Origin: Mycoavidus sp. HKI
Lineage (GTDB): Bacteria > Pseudomonadota > Gammaproteobacteria > Burkholderiales > Burkholderiaceae
Reading direction: 5' to 3'
Assembly (NCBI RefSeq): GCF_020023735.2
Contig: NZ_CP076444.2
Location: 310,001-374,000, forward strand
DNA: 64,000 nucleotides
A model generated the notes under the pieces. The model saw only the letters and a program-made list of their open reading frames with translations. It was not told the DNA's origin and ran no database searches. Positions 1 through 9,575 of this stretch are shown here, in pieces; positions within the stretch are counted from its first letter, which is position 1; each line of letters opens with the position of its first letter. The position numbers and the translations under genes are program-made.

Positions 1-1
1 T

Positions 2-415
2 TATCCGGTCGTAGATGTCAAAGTCACATTGTTTTTTGGTTCTTACCATGACGTTGACTCGAATGAAAATGCCTTCAAGATGGCAGGCTCAATGGCGTTT
101 AAGGAAGGTATGCGGCGTGCAACCCCTGTCCTGCTTGAGCCGATGATGGCAGTTGAAGTCGAAACCCCTGAAGAGTTTATGGGTAACGTGATGGGTGATC
201 TATCGTCGCGCCGTGGGATTGTTCAGGGCATGGAAGATATGATCGGTGGCGGTAAGGTGGTGCGTGCTGAAGTTCCGCTTGCGGAAATGTTTGGTTACTC
301 TACATCGTTGCGCTCGCTGACCCAAGGCCGTGCTACCTATACGATGGAATTTAAGCATTATTCTGACGCTCCGCGCAATGTTGCAGAAGCGGTGATGAGT
401 GCCAGAGGTAAGTAA
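2..415 (+). CDS. fusA: Elongation factor G, C-terminal fragment (cut by window edge)
   Basis: Translation elongation factor EF-G, the GTPase that drives translocation of tRNA and mRNA on the ribosome. Only the last ~137 codons are in the window; the frame is open from base 2 and the 5' part lies outside. The visible part covers domains IV/V: the GSYHDVDS motif, the VLLEPMM segment and the SRRG(I)VQGM stretch typical of EF-G domain V. It ends in SARGK and TAA. Downstream comes rpsJ directly, whereas Burkholderia normally has tuf between fusA and rpsJ. Identification is secure; no defect is visible in the portion present. Confidence 0.96.
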   Translation, partial: YPVVDVKVTLFFGSYHDVDSNENAFKMAGSMAFKEGMRRATPVLLEPMMAVEVETPEEFMGNVMGDLSSRRGIVQGMEDMIGGGKVVRAEVPLAEMFGYSTSLRSLTQGRATYTMEFKHYSDAPRNVAEAVMSARGK

Positions 416-423
416 TTTAATCC

Positions 424-439
424 GGCGGCGTGAGCCGCC
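424..439 (+). terminator. Hairpin between fusA and rpsJ
   Basis: A perfect 6-bp GGCGGC/GCCGCC stem with a GTGA (GNRA-type) tetraloop, 9 bases after the fusA stop and followed by TCGCTCTTT. The T-tract is weak, so it may be an mRNA-processing or attenuating hairpin rather than a full terminator. It lies where tuf is expected in relatives, so it may be a leftover of the tuf flank (inference). Confidence 0.4.
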
Positions 440-459
440 TCGCTCTTTAAAGGAAAGTC

Positions 460-774
460 ATGTCAAAAGAACAGAAGATTCGTATTCGCCTAAAGGCAGT
501 TGATAGTCGGCTAATCGACGTGGCATCAGCTGAGATTGTCGATACCGCGAAACAAACCGGCGCTATTGTATGTGGGCCAGTGCCATTGCCGACCTCGATT
601 CAGCGCTTTGATATTTTGCGTTCGCCTCATGTCAATAAAACTTCGCGCGATCAACTTGAAATTCGTACACATCTGCGTCTGATTGACATTGTTGATCCGA
701 CGGACAAGACAGTTGATGCTTTAATGAGACTAGATCTATCGGCAGGAGTGGATGTCGAGATCAAATTGCAGTAA
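460..774 (+). CDS. rpsJ: 30S ribosomal protein S10
   Basis: Small-subunit protein S10 (NusE), also a partner in transcription antitermination. At 104 aa it has normal length, with the [17 protein letters not shown] core and the [12 protein letters not shown]-terminal region of the family. An AAAGGAAAG Shine-Dalgarno lies 7-8 bases before ATG. Oddity: the usually Arg-flanked loop VRGPxPLPTR reads [10 protein letters not shown], so two normally conserved arginines are Cys and Ser, and the common LKAF reads LKAV. These look like missense drift. First gene of the S10 cluster here; followed by a hairpin before rplC. Confidence 0.97.
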   Translation: MSKEQKIRIRLKAVDSRLIDVASAEIVDTAKQTGAIVCGPVPLPTSIQRFDILRSPHVNKTSRDQLEIRTHLRLIDIVDPTDKTVDALMRLDLSAGVDVEIKLQ

Positions 775-798
775 ACAAGACAATCTTTATTGCGGGAA

Positions 799-832
799 GC
801 GAAAGGCCCAGTTATAATTGAGGGCTTTTCGC
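799..832 (+). terminator. Strong hairpin between rpsJ and rplC
   Basis: An 11-bp stem (799-809 with 822-832, one G-U pair) and a 12-base A+T-rich loop, followed by GCTTTTGCG. It lies 25 bases after rpsJ and 110 bases before rplC. Structure and place suggest a terminator or attenuator splitting rpsJ from the rplC-rpsQ run; the T-run after it is short. An r-protein (L4-type) control site is an alternative that sequence alone cannot decide. Confidence 0.5.
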
Positions 833-942
833 GCTTTTGCGTAAATTATTGAGTTCGTTGTGATTAGTTGAACACAGCGAGCATCGGTTTAATTATCAAG
901 CGATTTAATCCTGGCCAATCGTAGCTGGGAATGGAGAAAATA

Positions 943-1602
943 ATGAGCCTTGGACTTTTGGGTCGCAAGGTTGCGATGACACGTATCTTTACACCGGAAG
1001 GCGTTTCAATTCCGGTGACAGTGGTAAACGTATCAAGCAATCGCGTGACACAGATCAAGACCGTTGCATCTGACGGTTACACCGCCGTGCAACTTGCATT
1101 TGGCGAGCGCCGCGCTACACGCGTGACTAAGCCTTTGCAAGGACACTTTGCTAAAGCAGGTGTCGAAGCTGGCCAGTTCCTACAAGAATTTCGTACTGAT
1201 GAAACTCAAGCCACGGCTTTGTCTATTGGCAAAGTACTCGGTACCGAGTTATTTGAAGTCGGACAAAAAATCGATGTGTGCGGACGCTCGATTGGTAAGG
1301 GCTATGCAGGCACGATCAAACGCTACAATTTTAGCTCGGGTCGAGCATCCCATGGTAATTCACGCTCACATAATGTGCCGGGCTCAATCGGGATGGCGCA
1401 AGATCCAGGCCGCGTCTTTCCAGGTAAGCGTATGACCGGACATATGGGGGACCGCAGGGTCACCACGCAGAATCTAGAGATTGTGCGGATTGATGTAGAG
1501 CGTCAATTATTGTTTGTAAACGGCGCAATTCCGGGGGCAAAGGAAGGCTTCGTGGCGATCACGCCAGCGGTTAAGTCACCTGCCCAAAAAGGAGCAAAAT
1601 AA
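943..1602 (+). CDS. rplC: 50S ribosomal protein L3
   Basis: Primary 23S-binding protein near the peptidyl-transferase centre. 219 aa. I use ATG at 943 because GGAG at 932-935 sits seven bases before it and Burkholderia L3 begins MSLGL; an upstream in-frame ATG at 931 would contain the ribosome site itself. The long finger loop is intact ([35 protein letters not shown]). The usual GMTRIF is AMTRIF and the segment after HMGD reads RRVTTQN, mild departures from the family. Stop TAA shares one base with the rplD start, so the two are translationally coupled. Confidence 0.97.
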   Translation: MSLGLLGRKVAMTRIFTPEGVSIPVTVVNVSSNRVTQIKTVASDGYTAVQLAFGERRATRVTKPLQGHFAKAGVEAGQFLQEFRTDETQATALSIGKVLGTELFEVGQKIDVCGRSIGKGYAGTIKRYNFSSGRASHGNSRSHNVPGSIGMAQDPGRVFPGKRMTGHMGDRRVTTQNLEIVRIDVERQLLFVNGAIPGAKEGFVAITPAVKSPAQKGAK

Positions 1603-2222
1603 TGGAAATTAAGCTCCTTAATGAAGTCGGTCAGGACGCAGTTGGCATCAATGCATCTGACTCAGTATTTGGCCGTGCCTACAATGAGGCTTTGATTCAT
1701 CAGGTCGTTGTAGCGTATCAAGCCAATGCGCGCAGTGGTAATCGGGCGCAAAAAGATCGTGAGCAAGTTAAGCACTCGACTAGAAAACCGTGGCGTCAAA
1801 AAGGCACAGGCCGGGCGCGCGCGGGGATGACCTCGAGTCCACTATGGCGTGGGGGTGGTCGTATTTTCCCTAATTCGCCAGAAGAAAACTTCACGCATAA
1901 AGTCAATAAAAAGATGTTTCGTGCTGGGCTTTGCTCAATCTTCTCGCAGTTGGTCCGTGAGGGTCGACTCTCGTTAGTTGAGGAGATCACGCTCGAAGCG
2001 CCAAAGACAAAATTGCTTGCTCGTAAATTTCAGTCGATGGGCCTTGAATCAGTGTTAGTGATTACTGATAATGTGGATGAAAATCTGTATCTTGCGTCGC
2101 GCAACTTGCCTAATGTGGCGATTGTTGAGCCGCGTTATGCCGATCCATTATCGTTGATCCATTTCAAGAACATCTTGGTTACCAAAGCCGGGCTCGCCCA
2201 GATTGAGGAGTTGTTGTCATGA
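1602..2222 (+). CDS. rplD: 50S ribosomal protein L4
   Basis: Assembly protein lining the exit tunnel; in gamma-proteobacteria also autoregulates the S10 operon (known for the family, not shown here). 206 aa, normal length. The tunnel loop is recognisable by [25 protein letters not shown], split here as [14 protein letters not shown] then [12 protein letters not shown]. Starts by a 1-base overlap with rplC, with GGAG seven bases upstream. Its end overlaps the rplW ATG by four bases (ATGA). Confidence 0.97.
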   Translation: MEIKLLNEVGQDAVGINASDSVFGRAYNEALIHQVVVAYQANARSGNRAQKDREQVKHSTRKPWRQKGTGRARAGMTSSPLWRGGGRIFPNSPEENFTHKVNKKMFRAGLCSIFSQLVREGRLSLVEEITLEAPKTKLLARKFQSMGLESVLVITDNVDENLYLASRNLPNVAIVEPRYADPLSLIHFKNILVTKAGLAQIEELLS

Positions 2223-2533
2223 TCGACGCCCGTAAAAATGACCATCGTTTACTGAAAATCTTGATTGAACCTCGGGTTTCCGAGAAAGCGACGCAAGTTG
2301 CTGACAAGAATAATCAGAACGTGTTTGTAGTGACGCCTGATTCGACTAAGCAAGAAGTTAAAGCCGCGGTTGAATTGATGTTTAAGGTTGAAGTGGCTTC
2401 CGTGCAAATTTTGAATCAAAAAGGTAAAGTTAAGCGTTCTGGCCGCATCAGCGGACGCCGTAAGACTGTGAAAAAAGCCTATGTGTGTCTGAAGCCAGGG
2501 CATGAAATTAATTTTGAAGCGGAGGCCAGATAA
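2219..2533 (+). CDS. rplW: 50S ribosomal protein L23
   Basis: Exit-site protein of the large subunit that docks trigger factor and SRP. 104 aa, with the family features [17 protein letters not shown] near the N-terminus and a [20 protein letters not shown] basic loop. ATG overlaps the rplD stop (ATGA), indicating coupled translation. No defect seen. Confidence 0.97.
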   Translation: MIDARKNDHRLLKILIEPRVSEKATQVADKNNQNVFVVTPDSTKQEVKAAVELMFKVEVASVQILNQKGKVKRSGRISGRRKTVKKAYVCLKPGHEINFEAEAR

Positions 2534-2535
2534 TC

Positions 2536-3363
2536 ATGGCACTCGTTAAAGTCAAACCGACTTCACCCGGTCGCCGGGGAATGATTAAGGTGGTGAATAA
2601 GGATTTGCATAAAGGCAAACCTCATGCGCCACTCTTAGAAAAACAAAGCAATACTGCGGGCCGTAATCATAACGGTCATATCACTACGCGTCATCGCGGT
2701 GGTGGTCATAAGCAGCACTATCGGATGGTCGATTTTTGCCGTAACAAAGATGATATACCGGCAAAAGTTGAGCAATTGGAATATGACCCGAATCGTAGTG
2801 CGAACATTGCATTGTTGTGTTATGCCGATGGTGAGCGGCGCTACATTATTGCACCGAAAGGTCTGGCAGTAGGCCATCAGCTCTTATCGGGTGCGCAAGC
2901 GCCGATTCGTGCGGGCAATGCGTTGCCAATTCGCAATATTCCGGTCGGGACCACGATTCATTGTATCGAAATGCAGCCAGGCAAAGGTGCGCAGATTGCT
3001 CGTTCAGCGGGTGCTTCAGCGATGCTATTGGCGCGTGAAGGCAGTTACGCACAGGTTCGTTTGCGCTCTGGCGAGATTCGCCGCGTGCATATCGAATGCC
3101 GTGCGACTGTCGGCGAAGTGGGCAATGAAGAGCATGGCCTGCGTCAAATTGGTAAAGCAGGTGCTGCCCGTTGGCGCGGTATTCGTCCGACCGTACGTGG
3201 TGTGGCAATGAACCCGGTAGATCACCCGCATGGCGGGGGCGAGGGCAAAACTGCTGCTGGTCGTCATCCAGTGAGTCCAACAGGTGTCCCAACTAAGGGC
3301 TATCGGACTCGTCGCAATAAACGCACGACCAATATGATCGTGCAGCGTCGCAATAAACGTTAA
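2536..3363 (+). CDS. rplB: 50S ribosomal protein L2
   Basis: Large-subunit protein required for subunit joining and peptidyl-transferase activity. 275 aa, full length. Typical start [13 protein letters not shown]-terminal HRGGGHK motif, and C-terminal [17 protein letters not shown] containing the conserved histidine loop near the catalytic centre. Starts two bases after the rplW stop, followed 14 bases later by rpsS. Confidence 0.98.
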   Translation: MALVKVKPTSPGRRGMIKVVNKDLHKGKPHAPLLEKQSNTAGRNHNGHITTRHRGGGHKQHYRMVDFCRNKDDIPAKVEQLEYDPNRSANIALLCYADGERRYIIAPKGLAVGHQLLSGAQAPIRAGNALPIRNIPVGTTIHCIEMQPGKGAQIARSAGASAMLLAREGSYAQVRLRSGEIRRVHIECRATVGEVGNEEHGLRQIGKAGAARWRGIRPTVRGVAMNPVDHPHGGGEGKTAAGRHPVSPTGVPTKGYRTRRNKRTTNMIVQRRNKR

Positions 3364-3377
3364 GAGAGTGTAGATAA

Positions 3378-3653
3378 ATGGCACGTTCTATCAAAAAAGG
3401 CCCGTATTGTGAGGCCCACTTGCGGCGAAAGGTTGATGCGGCTATCGCTACACGCGACCGCAAGCCAATCAAAACTTGGTCACGCCGGTCGACAATTCTG
3501 CCGGATTTTATCAGTTTGACCATTGCGGTGCATAATGGCCGTCAACATATTCCGGTTTATATTTCGGAAAATATGGTCGGCCATAAACTCGGCGAATTTG
3601 CCTTGACCCGCACATTCAAAGGTCATGCAGCCGATAAAAAGGCTAAGAGATAA
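3378..3653 (+). CDS. rpsS: 30S ribosomal protein S19
   Basis: Head protein of the small subunit, contacts S13 and 16S rRNA. 91 aa, normal length. [10 protein letters not shown] start, [10 protein letters not shown] and [31 protein letters not shown] end are all family hallmarks. Lies between rplB and rplV as in the canonical S10 operon. Confidence 0.97.
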   Translation: MARSIKKGPYCEAHLRRKVDAAIATRDRKPIKTWSRRSTILPDFISLTIAVHNGRQHIPVYISENMVGHKLGEFALTRTFKGHAADKKAKR

Positions 3654-3664
3654 GGGGCAAGAAG

Positions 3665-3997
3665 ATGGTAGCCAAAGCAATTCACCGCGGCGCCCGGATT
3701 TCGGCGCAAAAAACACGTTTAGTCGCAGATCAGATTCGCGGCCTAGCAGTTGGTAAAGCCTTGGATTTATTGGCTTTTTCGCCAAAGCAAAAGCCTGCAG
3801 GCATTATTAAGAAAGTCGTCCAATCGGCAATCGCAAACGCAGAGCATAATGTGGGCGTGGATATTGACGAGTTAAAGGTGACTAGCATTTATGTCGATAA
3901 AGCGACTTCGTTAAAACGTATTATTGCGCGCGCCAAAGGGCGTAGTAATCCGCTCGAAAAGCAATCCTGTCACATCACCGTGACGGTTGGAAATTAA
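3665..3997 (+). CDS. rplV: 50S ribosomal protein L22
   Basis: Exit-tunnel protein; its beta-hairpin is the site of macrolide-resistance changes in other bacteria. 110 aa. Shows [24 protein letters not shown] and the C-terminal hairpin [22 protein letters not shown]. In most relatives the residue run after RAKGR is ANRILKR(T/Q)SHI, so this variant [12 protein letters not shown] differs locally while keeping length. GGGGCAAGAAG precedes the ATG. Confidence 0.96.
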   Translation: MVAKAIHRGARISAQKTRLVADQIRGLAVGKALDLLAFSPKQKPAGIIKKVVQSAIANAEHNVGVDIDELKVTSIYVDKATSLKRIIARAKGRSNPLEKQSCHITVTVGN

Positions 3998-4010
3998 AGG
4001 GCCACACACG

Positions 4011-4811
4011 ATGGGACAGAAAATACATCCGACCGGCTTTCGGCTGGCCGTTCGTCGCAACTGGGTTTCGCGTTGGTACGCGAGTAATACTCAGTTTGCA
4101 AATATGTTGAAAGAAGACATTAGTGTTCGAGAGTATTTGAAGAAAAAACTCAAGAATGCGTCTGTCGGCAAGGTAATCATTGAGCGACCTGCGAAAAACG
4201 CGCGCATTACCATTCACAGCTCGCGTCCAGGTATTGTGATCGGTAAAAAGGGCGAGGATATTGAGCTCTTGAAGGCTGAATTGCAACGCCGCATGGGCGT
4301 GCCGGTGCATGTCAATATCGAAGAAATTCGCAAGCCGGAAATCGATGCGCAGTTAATTGCAGATTCGATTTCGCAACAGCTTGAACGCCGGATTATGTTT
4401 CGCCGTGCAATGAAGCGTGCGATGCAAAATGCGATGCGTCTTGGCGCTCAAGGCATCAAGATCATGAGTTCCGGCCGGTTAAATGGAATCGAAATTGCGC
4501 GTACGGAGTGGTATCGTGAAGGTCGTGTGCCATTACATACATTACGTGCCGATATCGATTACGCAACGTCCGAAGCGCAGACAACTTATGGCATTATTGG
4601 CATTAAGGTCTGGGTTTATAAGGGCGATATAGTAGGCCGTAACGAAGCGCCGGTTGTCGATGAAGCACCTGAAGAGAAACGGGGACGCCGTAATTCCCGT
4701 CCGGGCGAACGCCGCGGTCGTAGTGACGGTGGCGATAAGCCGGGCCGTTGGGCGGGTTCGCGTCGTGCGGGAGCTGCCAAATCTGATGGCGATGCCAAGA
4801 TTGGAGAATAG
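4011..4811 (+). CDS. rpsC: 30S ribosomal protein S3
   Basis: mRNA entry-pore protein with helicase-related role. 266 aa. Start chosen at ATG 4011 ([14 protein letters not shown]), the universal S3 N-terminus; an earlier in-frame ATG at 3987 overlaps the end of rplV. KH domain signature [18 protein letters not shown] is intact, as are [20 protein letters not shown] and the C-terminal half [15 protein letters not shown]. The tail is a low-complexity Arg/Gly/Asp-rich extension ([19 protein letters not shown]), as in other beta-proteobacteria. Confidence 0.97.
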   Translation: MGQKIHPTGFRLAVRRNWVSRWYASNTQFANMLKEDISVREYLKKKLKNASVGKVIIERPAKNARITIHSSRPGIVIGKKGEDIELLKAELQRRMGVPVHVNIEEIRKPEIDAQLIADSISQQLERRIMFRRAMKRAMQNAMRLGAQGIKIMSSGRLNGIEIARTEWYREGRVPLHTLRADIDYATSEAQTTYGIIGIKVWVYKGDIVGRNEAPVVDEAPEEKRGRRNSRPGERRGRSDGGDKPGRWAGSRRAGAAKSDGDAKIGE

Positions 4812-4813
4812 AG

Positions 4814-5230
4814 ATGTTGCAACCAAAACGCAGAAAATACCGTAAAGAGCAAAAAGGTCGCAATACCGGTGTGGCGACTCGCGGCAACGCCGTATCATTT
4901 GGCGAATTTGGCTTAAAAGCAATTGGCCGTGGTCGTCTGACGGCACGTCAAATTGAGTCTGCGCGTCGTGCGATGACCCGTCATATTAAACGGGGTGGCC
5001 GGATTTGGATTCGTATTTTCCCGGATAAACCGATTTCCCAAAAGCCGGCTGAAGTCCGGATGGGTAATGGTAAAGGGAATCCGGAATACTACGTGGCCGA
5101 GATTCAGCCAGGTAAGATGTTGTATGAAATGGATGGTGTAGACGAAGTGTTGGCGCGGGCGGCATTTCGCCTGGCAGCGGCAAAACTGCCAATGAAGACA
5201 GCATTTGTCGCGCGCCAGATTAGCGCTTGA
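4814..5230 (+). CDS. rplP: 50S ribosomal protein L16
   Basis: Large-subunit protein organising the A-site side. 138 aa, normal. Begins [17 protein letters not shown] and carries GFGLKAI-like [31 protein letters not shown] and [19 protein letters not shown]. Separated by two bases from rpsC, so tightly coupled. Confidence 0.97.
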   Translation: MLQPKRRKYRKEQKGRNTGVATRGNAVSFGEFGLKAIGRGRLTARQIESARRAMTRHIKRGGRIWIRIFPDKPISQKPAEVRMGNGKGNPEYYVAEIQPGKMLYEMDGVDEVLARAAFRLAAAKLPMKTAFVARQISA

Positions 5231-5241
5231 TGGAGAGATGA

Positions 5242-5436
5242 ATGAAAGCCTCAGAATTCCGAGTAAAAGACCGGACTGAATTGCATAAAGAGTTGTCTGA
5301 TTTGCTTAAAGCATGTTTTAGCGTGCGTTTGCAATTGGCAACTCAGCAATTAAGTAACAACAGTCTATTAAAGAAAATACGGCGTGATATTGCGCGCGTG
5401 CATACTGTATTGACCGAAAAGGCAAGCCAAAAATGA
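5242..5436 (+). CDS. rpmC: 50S ribosomal protein L29
   Basis: Small helical protein at the tunnel exit. 64 aa; [14 protein letters not shown] start and [15 protein letters not shown] end are typical; the middle reads [20 protein letters not shown] in place of the usual LLKAQFGLRMQ-type segment, a modest drift. TGGAGAG ribosome site before ATG. The last four bases overlap the rpsQ start. Confidence 0.96.
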   Translation: MKASEFRVKDRTELHKELSDLLKACFSVRLQLATQQLSNNSLLKKIRRDIARVHTVLTEKASQK

Positions 5437-5702
5437 ACGATGTTAAAACTTCGCTCAAGCGAACGCTGATCGGTAGAGTTGTCAGCAATAAAATGGATAA
5501 AACCGTGACGGTCCTTATCGAGCGTCGTGTCAAGCATCCACTTTATGGTAAATATGTTGTGCGCTCAAAGAAATATCATGCGCATGATGAAGTTAATACT
5601 TACAATGAAGGCGATCTTGTTGAAATTCAAGAAACACGGCCGCTTTCAAAGACAAAGGCTTGGACGGTATCTCGTCTAATGGAGGCTGTGCGGGTTGTTT
5701 AA
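5433..5702 (+). CDS. rpsQ: 30S ribosomal protein S17
   Basis: Primary 16S-binding protein. 89 aa, normal length, with [28 protein letters not shown] and the [18 protein letters not shown] loop. Overlaps rpmC by four bases. It is the last gene of this sub-cluster; a 200-base gap with a promoter follows before rplN. Confidence 0.97.
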   Translation: MNDVKTSLKRTLIGRVVSNKMDKTVTVLIERRVKHPLYGKYVVRSKKYHAHDEVNTYNEGDLVEIQETRPLSKTKAWTVSRLMEAVRVV

Positions 5703-5733
5703 GTGGGTAGATGTTAAAATTGTAACGAATAGA

Positions 5734-5761
5734 TTGCAATTTTCGGATAATTTGCTATAAT
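5734..5761 (+). promoter_or_regulatory. Sigma-70-type promoter upstream of rplN (spc operon)
   Basis: TTGCAA (5734-5739) and consensus TATAAT (5756-5761) are 16 bases apart, about 145 bases upstream of rplN. The position matches the start of the spc operon of ribosomal genes. Seen directly; activity is inferred. Confidence 0.75.
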
Positions 5762-5780
5762 CCTCTGCTCTGCTTTTAAC

Positions 5781-5905
5781 GGACATTTATGTCCTTGTTC
5801 CTAACCCAAGCGGCCTAAGGTCGGCGGGGCCAAAACTGACCGGAAAGCGCTGTTGAGCTTTTGCTGATAATTGGCGCAGCCGGATTAAGTTGGAAAAGAG
5901 AAATT
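5781..5905 (+). promoter_or_regulatory. Structured 5' leader of the spc operon
   Basis: Between the promoter and rplN lies a leader of ~140 bases without an ORF. It holds a perfect inverted repeat GGACAT-TT-ATGTCC (5781-5794) followed by a GGCC-rich stretch (GGCCTAAGG...GGGGCC, about 5812-5832). Such a long leader before a ribosomal operon suggests feedback control by an r-protein, but I cannot identify which site (S8-type or other) is present. Confidence 0.45.
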
Positions 5906-6271
5906 ATGATTCAGAACGAAACTCGGCTTCAAATCGCAGATAACACAGGTGCACGTGAAGCGTTGTGTATTAAAGTGTTGGGCGGTTCAAAGCGTCGTTA
6001 CGCGAATATCGGTGACGTCATTAAAGTGACAGTCAAAGAAGCGATGCCGCGTGGGCGCGTGAAAAAAGGTGAAATATTTAATGCCGTGGTGGTACGCACT
6101 AGAAAAGGTATGCGCCGCCCGGATGGTTCGCTGATTAAGTTTGACGGCAATGCAATAGTATTGCTCAATGCTAAACTCGAGCCAATTGGTACTCGTATTT
6201 TTGGGCCTGTTACGCGTGAATTGCGCGAACATTTCATGAAGATCGTGTCACTTGCTCCAGAAGTGCTGTAA
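5906..6271 (+). CDS. rplN: 50S ribosomal protein L14
   Basis: Bridge protein B5/B8 of the large subunit. Start taken at ATG 5906 ([20 protein letters not shown]), the family N-terminus, rather than an in-frame codon 45 bases upstream. 121 aa, one residue shorter than the usual 122 in Burkholderia: the segment usually RELRSERFMKI reads [10 protein letters not shown], a one-codon deletion. [18 protein letters not shown] is otherwise conserved. Confidence 0.96.
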   Translation: MIQNETRLQIADNTGAREALCIKVLGGSKRRYANIGDVIKVTVKEAMPRGRVKKGEIFNAVVVRTRKGMRRPDGSLIKFDGNAIVLLNAKLEPIGTRIFGPVTRELREHFMKIVSLAPEVL

Positions 6272-6285
6272 GGGATTGCATCAAA

Positions 6286-6594
6286 ATGAAGACAATTCGT
6301 AAAGGTGATGAAGTGATTGCGATCACCGGTAAAGACAAAGGCAAACGCGGCGTTGTGCTAGCAGTTGCAGGCGATCGAATCACGGTTGAGGGTTTGAATT
6401 TGGTTAAGAAGCATGTCAAACCAAACCCAATGAAAGGAACGCCAGGTGGCGTGGAAAGCAAAGTCATGCCGATCAATCGGTCAAATGTGGCTTTGGTTGA
6501 CGCGAACGGTAAACCATCGCGTGTGGGTATCAAAGTCGAGGATGGTGAGAATGTTCGCTTTCTAAAAACGACCGGTGCAGTACTTAGCGCTTGA
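6286..6594 (+). CDS. rplX: 50S ribosomal protein L24
   Basis: Assembly initiator protein with an N-terminal KOW motif ([20 protein letters not shown], residues ~5-24). 102 aa, normal. [21 protein letters not shown] is the expected loop. Lies 14 bases after rplN. Confidence 0.96.
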   Translation: MKTIRKGDEVIAITGKDKGKRGVVLAVAGDRITVEGLNLVKKHVKPNPMKGTPGGVESKVMPINRSNVALVDANGKPSRVGIKVEDGENVRFLKTTGAVLSA

Positions 6595-6610
6595 CGGAGT
6601 GATTAAATAA

Positions 6611-7150
6611 ATGGCTCGTTTGCAAGAATTTTATAAACAGAAAGCAGTTCCCGAACTGATGCAAAAGTTCGGTTACAAATCTGTTATGGAAGTGCCCCGT
6701 TTTACCAAAATCACCTTGAATATGGGTGTGGGTGAAGCGGTTGCTGATAAAAAAGTGATTGAACACGCAGTGGGTGACCTTACGAAGATTGCCGGCCAAA
6801 AGCCAGTGATCACCGTAGCACGCAAAGCAATTGCGGGCTTCAAAATTCGTGAAGGCTATCCAGTAGGTGTGATGGTTACGTTGCGTGGCCGTATGATGTT
6901 TGAATTTTTAGATCGTTTGGTGAATTTAGCATTGCCACGCGTTCGAGATTTTCGCGGCGTATCTGGTCGTGCATTTGACGGCCGTGGCAATTACAACCTC
7001 GGGGTCAAGGAGCAAATTATTTTTCCTGAAATTGAATACGACAAAATTGATGCGTTGCGTGGGTTAAATATCAGTATTAACACCACCGCAAAAAATGACG
7101 AAGAAGCAAAGGCATTGCTTGCTTGCTTCAAGTTTCCGTTCAAGAACTGA
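6611..7150 (+). CDS. rplE: 50S ribosomal protein L5
   Basis: 5S rRNA-binding protein of the central protuberance. 179 aa, normal. [37 protein letters not shown] and the C-terminal [18 protein letters not shown] are conserved. Its start codon follows a GGAGTGATTAAATAA spacer after rplX. Confidence 0.97.
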   Translation: MARLQEFYKQKAVPELMQKFGYKSVMEVPRFTKITLNMGVGEAVADKKVIEHAVGDLTKIAGQKPVITVARKAIAGFKIREGYPVGVMVTLRGRMMFEFLDRLVNLALPRVRDFRGVSGRAFDGRGNYNLGVKEQIIFPEIEYDKIDALRGLNISINTTAKNDEEAKALLACFKFPFKN

Positions 7151-7157
7151 GGTTGCC

Positions 7158-7463
7158 GTGGCTAAAGTAGCATTAATTGAACGTGAAAAAAAACGTGCGC
7201 ATTTAGCGCAAAAATACGCTGCTCAGCGTACTGCTCTTAAAGCGATCATCGATGATTCAAAAAAATCAGATGAAGATCGTTATGCAGCACGCTTGCAGTT
7301 ACAGCAGTTGCCGCGTAATGCGAATCCAACCCGTAAGCGTAATCGCTGCGCATTGACTGGTCGTCCGCGTGGCACTTTTCGCAAATTTGGTCTTGCCCGT
7401 AGCAAGATCCGTGAAATCGCCTTCCGTGGTGAAATTCCGGGTCTGACAAAAGCGAGCTGGTGA
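7158..7463 (+). CDS. rpsN: 30S ribosomal protein S14 (zinc-independent type)
   Basis: Head protein of the small subunit. I place the start at GTG 7158 ([10 protein letters not shown]) because the family begins exactly there; an upstream in-frame ATG at 7095 lies inside rplE. 101 aa, the long form without the four-Cys zinc knuckle: only one Cys remains in [36 protein letters not shown] is a normal C-terminus. Eight bases after rplE. Confidence 0.96.
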   Translation: MAKVALIEREKKRAHLAQKYAAQRTALKAIIDDSKKSDEDRYAARLQLQQLPRNANPTRKRNRCALTGRPRGTFRKFGLARSKIREIAFRGEIPGLTKASW

Positions 7464-7476
7464 GGGAGTAATATAA

Positions 7477-7872
7477 ATGAGCATGAGTGATCCTATCGCC
7501 GATATGCTGACTCGCGTTCGCAATGCGCAGATGGTCAACAAAGTATCAGTAGCGATGCCGTCTTCTAAAATTAAAGTTGCGATTGCGCAAGTATTGCGGG
7601 ACGAAGGCTATATCGAAGATTTTTCGGTTAAAGCAGAGGGTGGCAAAGCAGAGTTGCAGCTTGGACTAAAGTATTATGCAGGCCGCCCAGTTATTGAACG
7701 TATAGAACGTGTTTCACGTCCAGGTTGTCCTGTGTATAAAGGGCGCCACGCTATTCCTCAAGTCATGAATGGTCTTGGGGTGGCGATTGTCTCCACCACT
7801 CAAGGCGTGATGACAGATCGTAAAGCGCGTGCGGCTGGAGTCGGCGGCGAAATTCTGTGTTACGTCGAATAA
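7477..7872 (+). CDS. rpsH: 30S ribosomal protein S8
   Basis: 16S-binding protein; the E. coli homologue represses the spc operon. 131 aa. [18 protein letters not shown] start as in Burkholderia, ending [11 protein letters not shown]. The [30 protein letters not shown] core is conserved except for Gly-Cys-Pro and His-Ala at positions that are usually LR and ND. GGGAGTA precedes ATG. Confidence 0.96.
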   Translation: MSMSDPIADMLTRVRNAQMVNKVSVAMPSSKIKVAIAQVLRDEGYIEDFSVKAEGGKAELQLGLKYYAGRPVIERIERVSRPGCPVYKGRHAIPQVMNGLGVAIVSTTQGVMTDRKARAAGVGGEILCYVE

Positions 7873-7903
7873 TTTTTGAGGCCGCCGCTAAGGAGAAACA
7901 AGG

Positions 7904-8437
7904 ATGTCTCGAGTAGGTAAGAGCCCCGTTGAATTGCCAGCGGGCGTTGATGTGTCACTAGATAGTGGCATGATCACGAGCAAAGGGCCATTGGGTTCAA
8001 TGTCGCTAGCTGAGAATCAGTTAGTTAAGATTCATCAGGCTGATGGCAAGATAACATTCGAGCCAGCTGATGATAGCAGCGAAGCGAATGCTATGTCGGG
8101 TACGATGCGTGCGCTTGTTGCCAATATGGTACTGGGTGTGTCGCGGGGATTTGAGCGTAAGCTCAATTTGGTCGGCGTTGGTTATCGTGCGCAAGCTCAA
8201 GGCGATAAATTGAATTTATCAGTGGGTTATTCGCATCCGGTTGTGCACCAAATGCCAGAAGGCATTAAAGTGGAAACGCCAGTTCAGACTGAGATCCTGA
8301 TTAAAGGGATCGACAAACAGAAAGTCGGACAGGTTGCTGCAGAGGTGCGTGCCTATCGTCCACCTGAGCCCTATAAAGGCAAAGGCGTGCGTTATGCTGA
8401 TGAGGTTGTGATCCTCAAAGAAACCAAGAAAAAATAA
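7904..8437 (+). CDS. rplF: 50S ribosomal protein L6
   Basis: Large-subunit protein near the sarcin-ricin loop and factor-binding site. 177 aa, two repeats of the L6 fold; [15 protein letters not shown] start, LVGVGYRAQ and the C-terminal [18 protein letters not shown] signature. AAGGAGAAACAAGG upstream of ATG is a strong ribosome site. Confidence 0.97.
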   Translation: MSRVGKSPVELPAGVDVSLDSGMITSKGPLGSMSLAENQLVKIHQADGKITFEPADDSSEANAMSGTMRALVANMVLGVSRGFERKLNLVGVGYRAQAQGDKLNLSVGYSHPVVHQMPEGIKVETPVQTEILIKGIDKQKVGQVAAEVRAYRPPEPYKGKGVRYADEVVILKETKKK

Positions 8438-8448
8438 GGTTGCTCGTT

Positions 8449-8814
8449 ATGGATAAAAAACAATCTCGTATACGCCGTGCCCGTCCGACGCGAAGCAAAA
8501 TCGCTGAGTTAAAGGTTCATCGGCTAGCGGTTCATCGCACTAATACGCACATTTATGCGCAAGTATTCTCGCCATGCGGGACCCAAATACTCGCCAGTGC
8601 GTCAACGGTTGAGGCAGAAGTGCGTCAACAGCTGGCAGACCAAAGTGGTAAGGGTGCTAATGTCGCCGCGGCTACACTTATTGGTCAGCGGATTGCACAA
8701 AAAGCTAAGGTGGCTGGTATTGAAACCGTTGCCTTTGATCGTTCGGGTTTTCGCTATCACGGCCGTGTTAAAGCACTCGCCGAAGCTGCGCGTGAAGCTG
8801 GCCTCAAGTTTTAA
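8449..8814 (+). CDS. rplR: 50S ribosomal protein L18
   Basis: 5S rRNA-binding protein. Start at ATG 8449 ([17 protein letters not shown]), matching family length of 121 aa; an in-frame TTG nine bases upstream has no ribosome site. [28 protein letters not shown] and [25 protein letters not shown] are fully typical. Confidence 0.96.
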   Translation: MDKKQSRIRRARPTRSKIAELKVHRLAVHRTNTHIYAQVFSPCGTQILASASTVEAEVRQQLADQSGKGANVAAATLIGQRIAQKAKVAGIETVAFDRSGFRYHGRVKALAEAAREAGLKF

Positions 8815-8828
8815 GGAAAAGATTCGTC

Positions 8829-9347
8829 ATGGCAAAAATGCAAGCGAAAGCTCAGCTTGAAGAACGCGACGATGGCCTTCGCGAAAAGATGGTCTCCGTC
8901 AAACGCGTCACTAAAGTCGTTAAAGGCGGTCGTATTTTAGGCTTTGCTGTTCTAACCGTGGTTGGCGATGGCGATGGGCGCATTGGTATGGGCAAAGGCA
9001 AGGCAAAAGAAGTGCCTGTTGCTGTCCAAAAAGCCATGGAACAGGCCCGTCGCAATATGTTTAAAGTCCAGTTGCATAATGGTACTTTGCAGCATGAGGT
9101 GCCGGGTAAACATGGCGCCACGACCGTTTTGATGGCTCCTGCCAAAGAAGGTACGGGGATTAAAAGCGGTGGCCCAATGCGTGCTGTATTTCATGTGGTG
9201 GGTGTACGTAATGTGATGGCTAAAATTTACGGCTCTACCAATTCGTACAATGTCGTGCGAGCAGCGCTTGATGGGTTGCGTAAGCAATCCACCCCAGCGA
9301 ATATCGCGGCCAAGCGTGGCAAGACAATTGAACAGATTTTGAATTAA
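8829..9347 (+). CDS. rpsE: 30S ribosomal protein S5
   Basis: Decoding-fidelity protein at the mRNA entry. 172 aa. The [21 protein letters not shown] double-stranded-RNA-binding region, [32 protein letters not shown] (given here as two abutting segments) and the C-terminal [21 protein letters not shown] are intact. AAGGAAAAG ribosome site. Confidence 0.97.
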   Translation: MAKMQAKAQLEERDDGLREKMVSVKRVTKVVKGGRILGFAVLTVVGDGDGRIGMGKGKAKEVPVAVQKAMEQARRNMFKVQLHNGTLQHEVPGKHGATTVLMAPAKEGTGIKSGGPMRAVFHVVGVRNVMAKIYGSTNSYNVVRAALDGLRKQSTPANIAAKRGKTIEQILN

Positions 9348-9371
9348 GAGACCTGCAGAGACCGTAGCAAA

Positions 9372-9554
9372 ATGTCAAATCAAACTGTCAAAATTCAGCT
9401 CGTTAAGAGCGTGATCGGTACTCGTGAATCGCATCGTGCGACGATACGGGGGCTAGGTCTACGTCGTATCAACTCAGTCAGTGAGTTGCAAGATACCCCC
9501 GCGGTACGCGGCATGATTAACAAGGTATCTTACCTTGTTAAAGTCGTTAGCTAA
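9372..9554 (+). CDS. rpmD: 50S ribosomal protein L30
   Basis: 60 aa, the short bacterial L30: [26 protein letters not shown] then [27 protein letters not shown]. Position between rpsE and rplO as in all spc operons. No defect. Confidence 0.96.
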   Translation: MSNQTVKIQLVKSVIGTRESHRATIRGLGLRRINSVSELQDTPAVRGMINKVSYLVKVVS

Positions 9555-9575
9555 GCGAAGGTCCAAGGAGTTTTA

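Noticed and set aside
2846..3384. Antisense frames across rplB/rpsS
   Set aside because: Shadows of ribosomal protein genes; no ribosome sites or family features.
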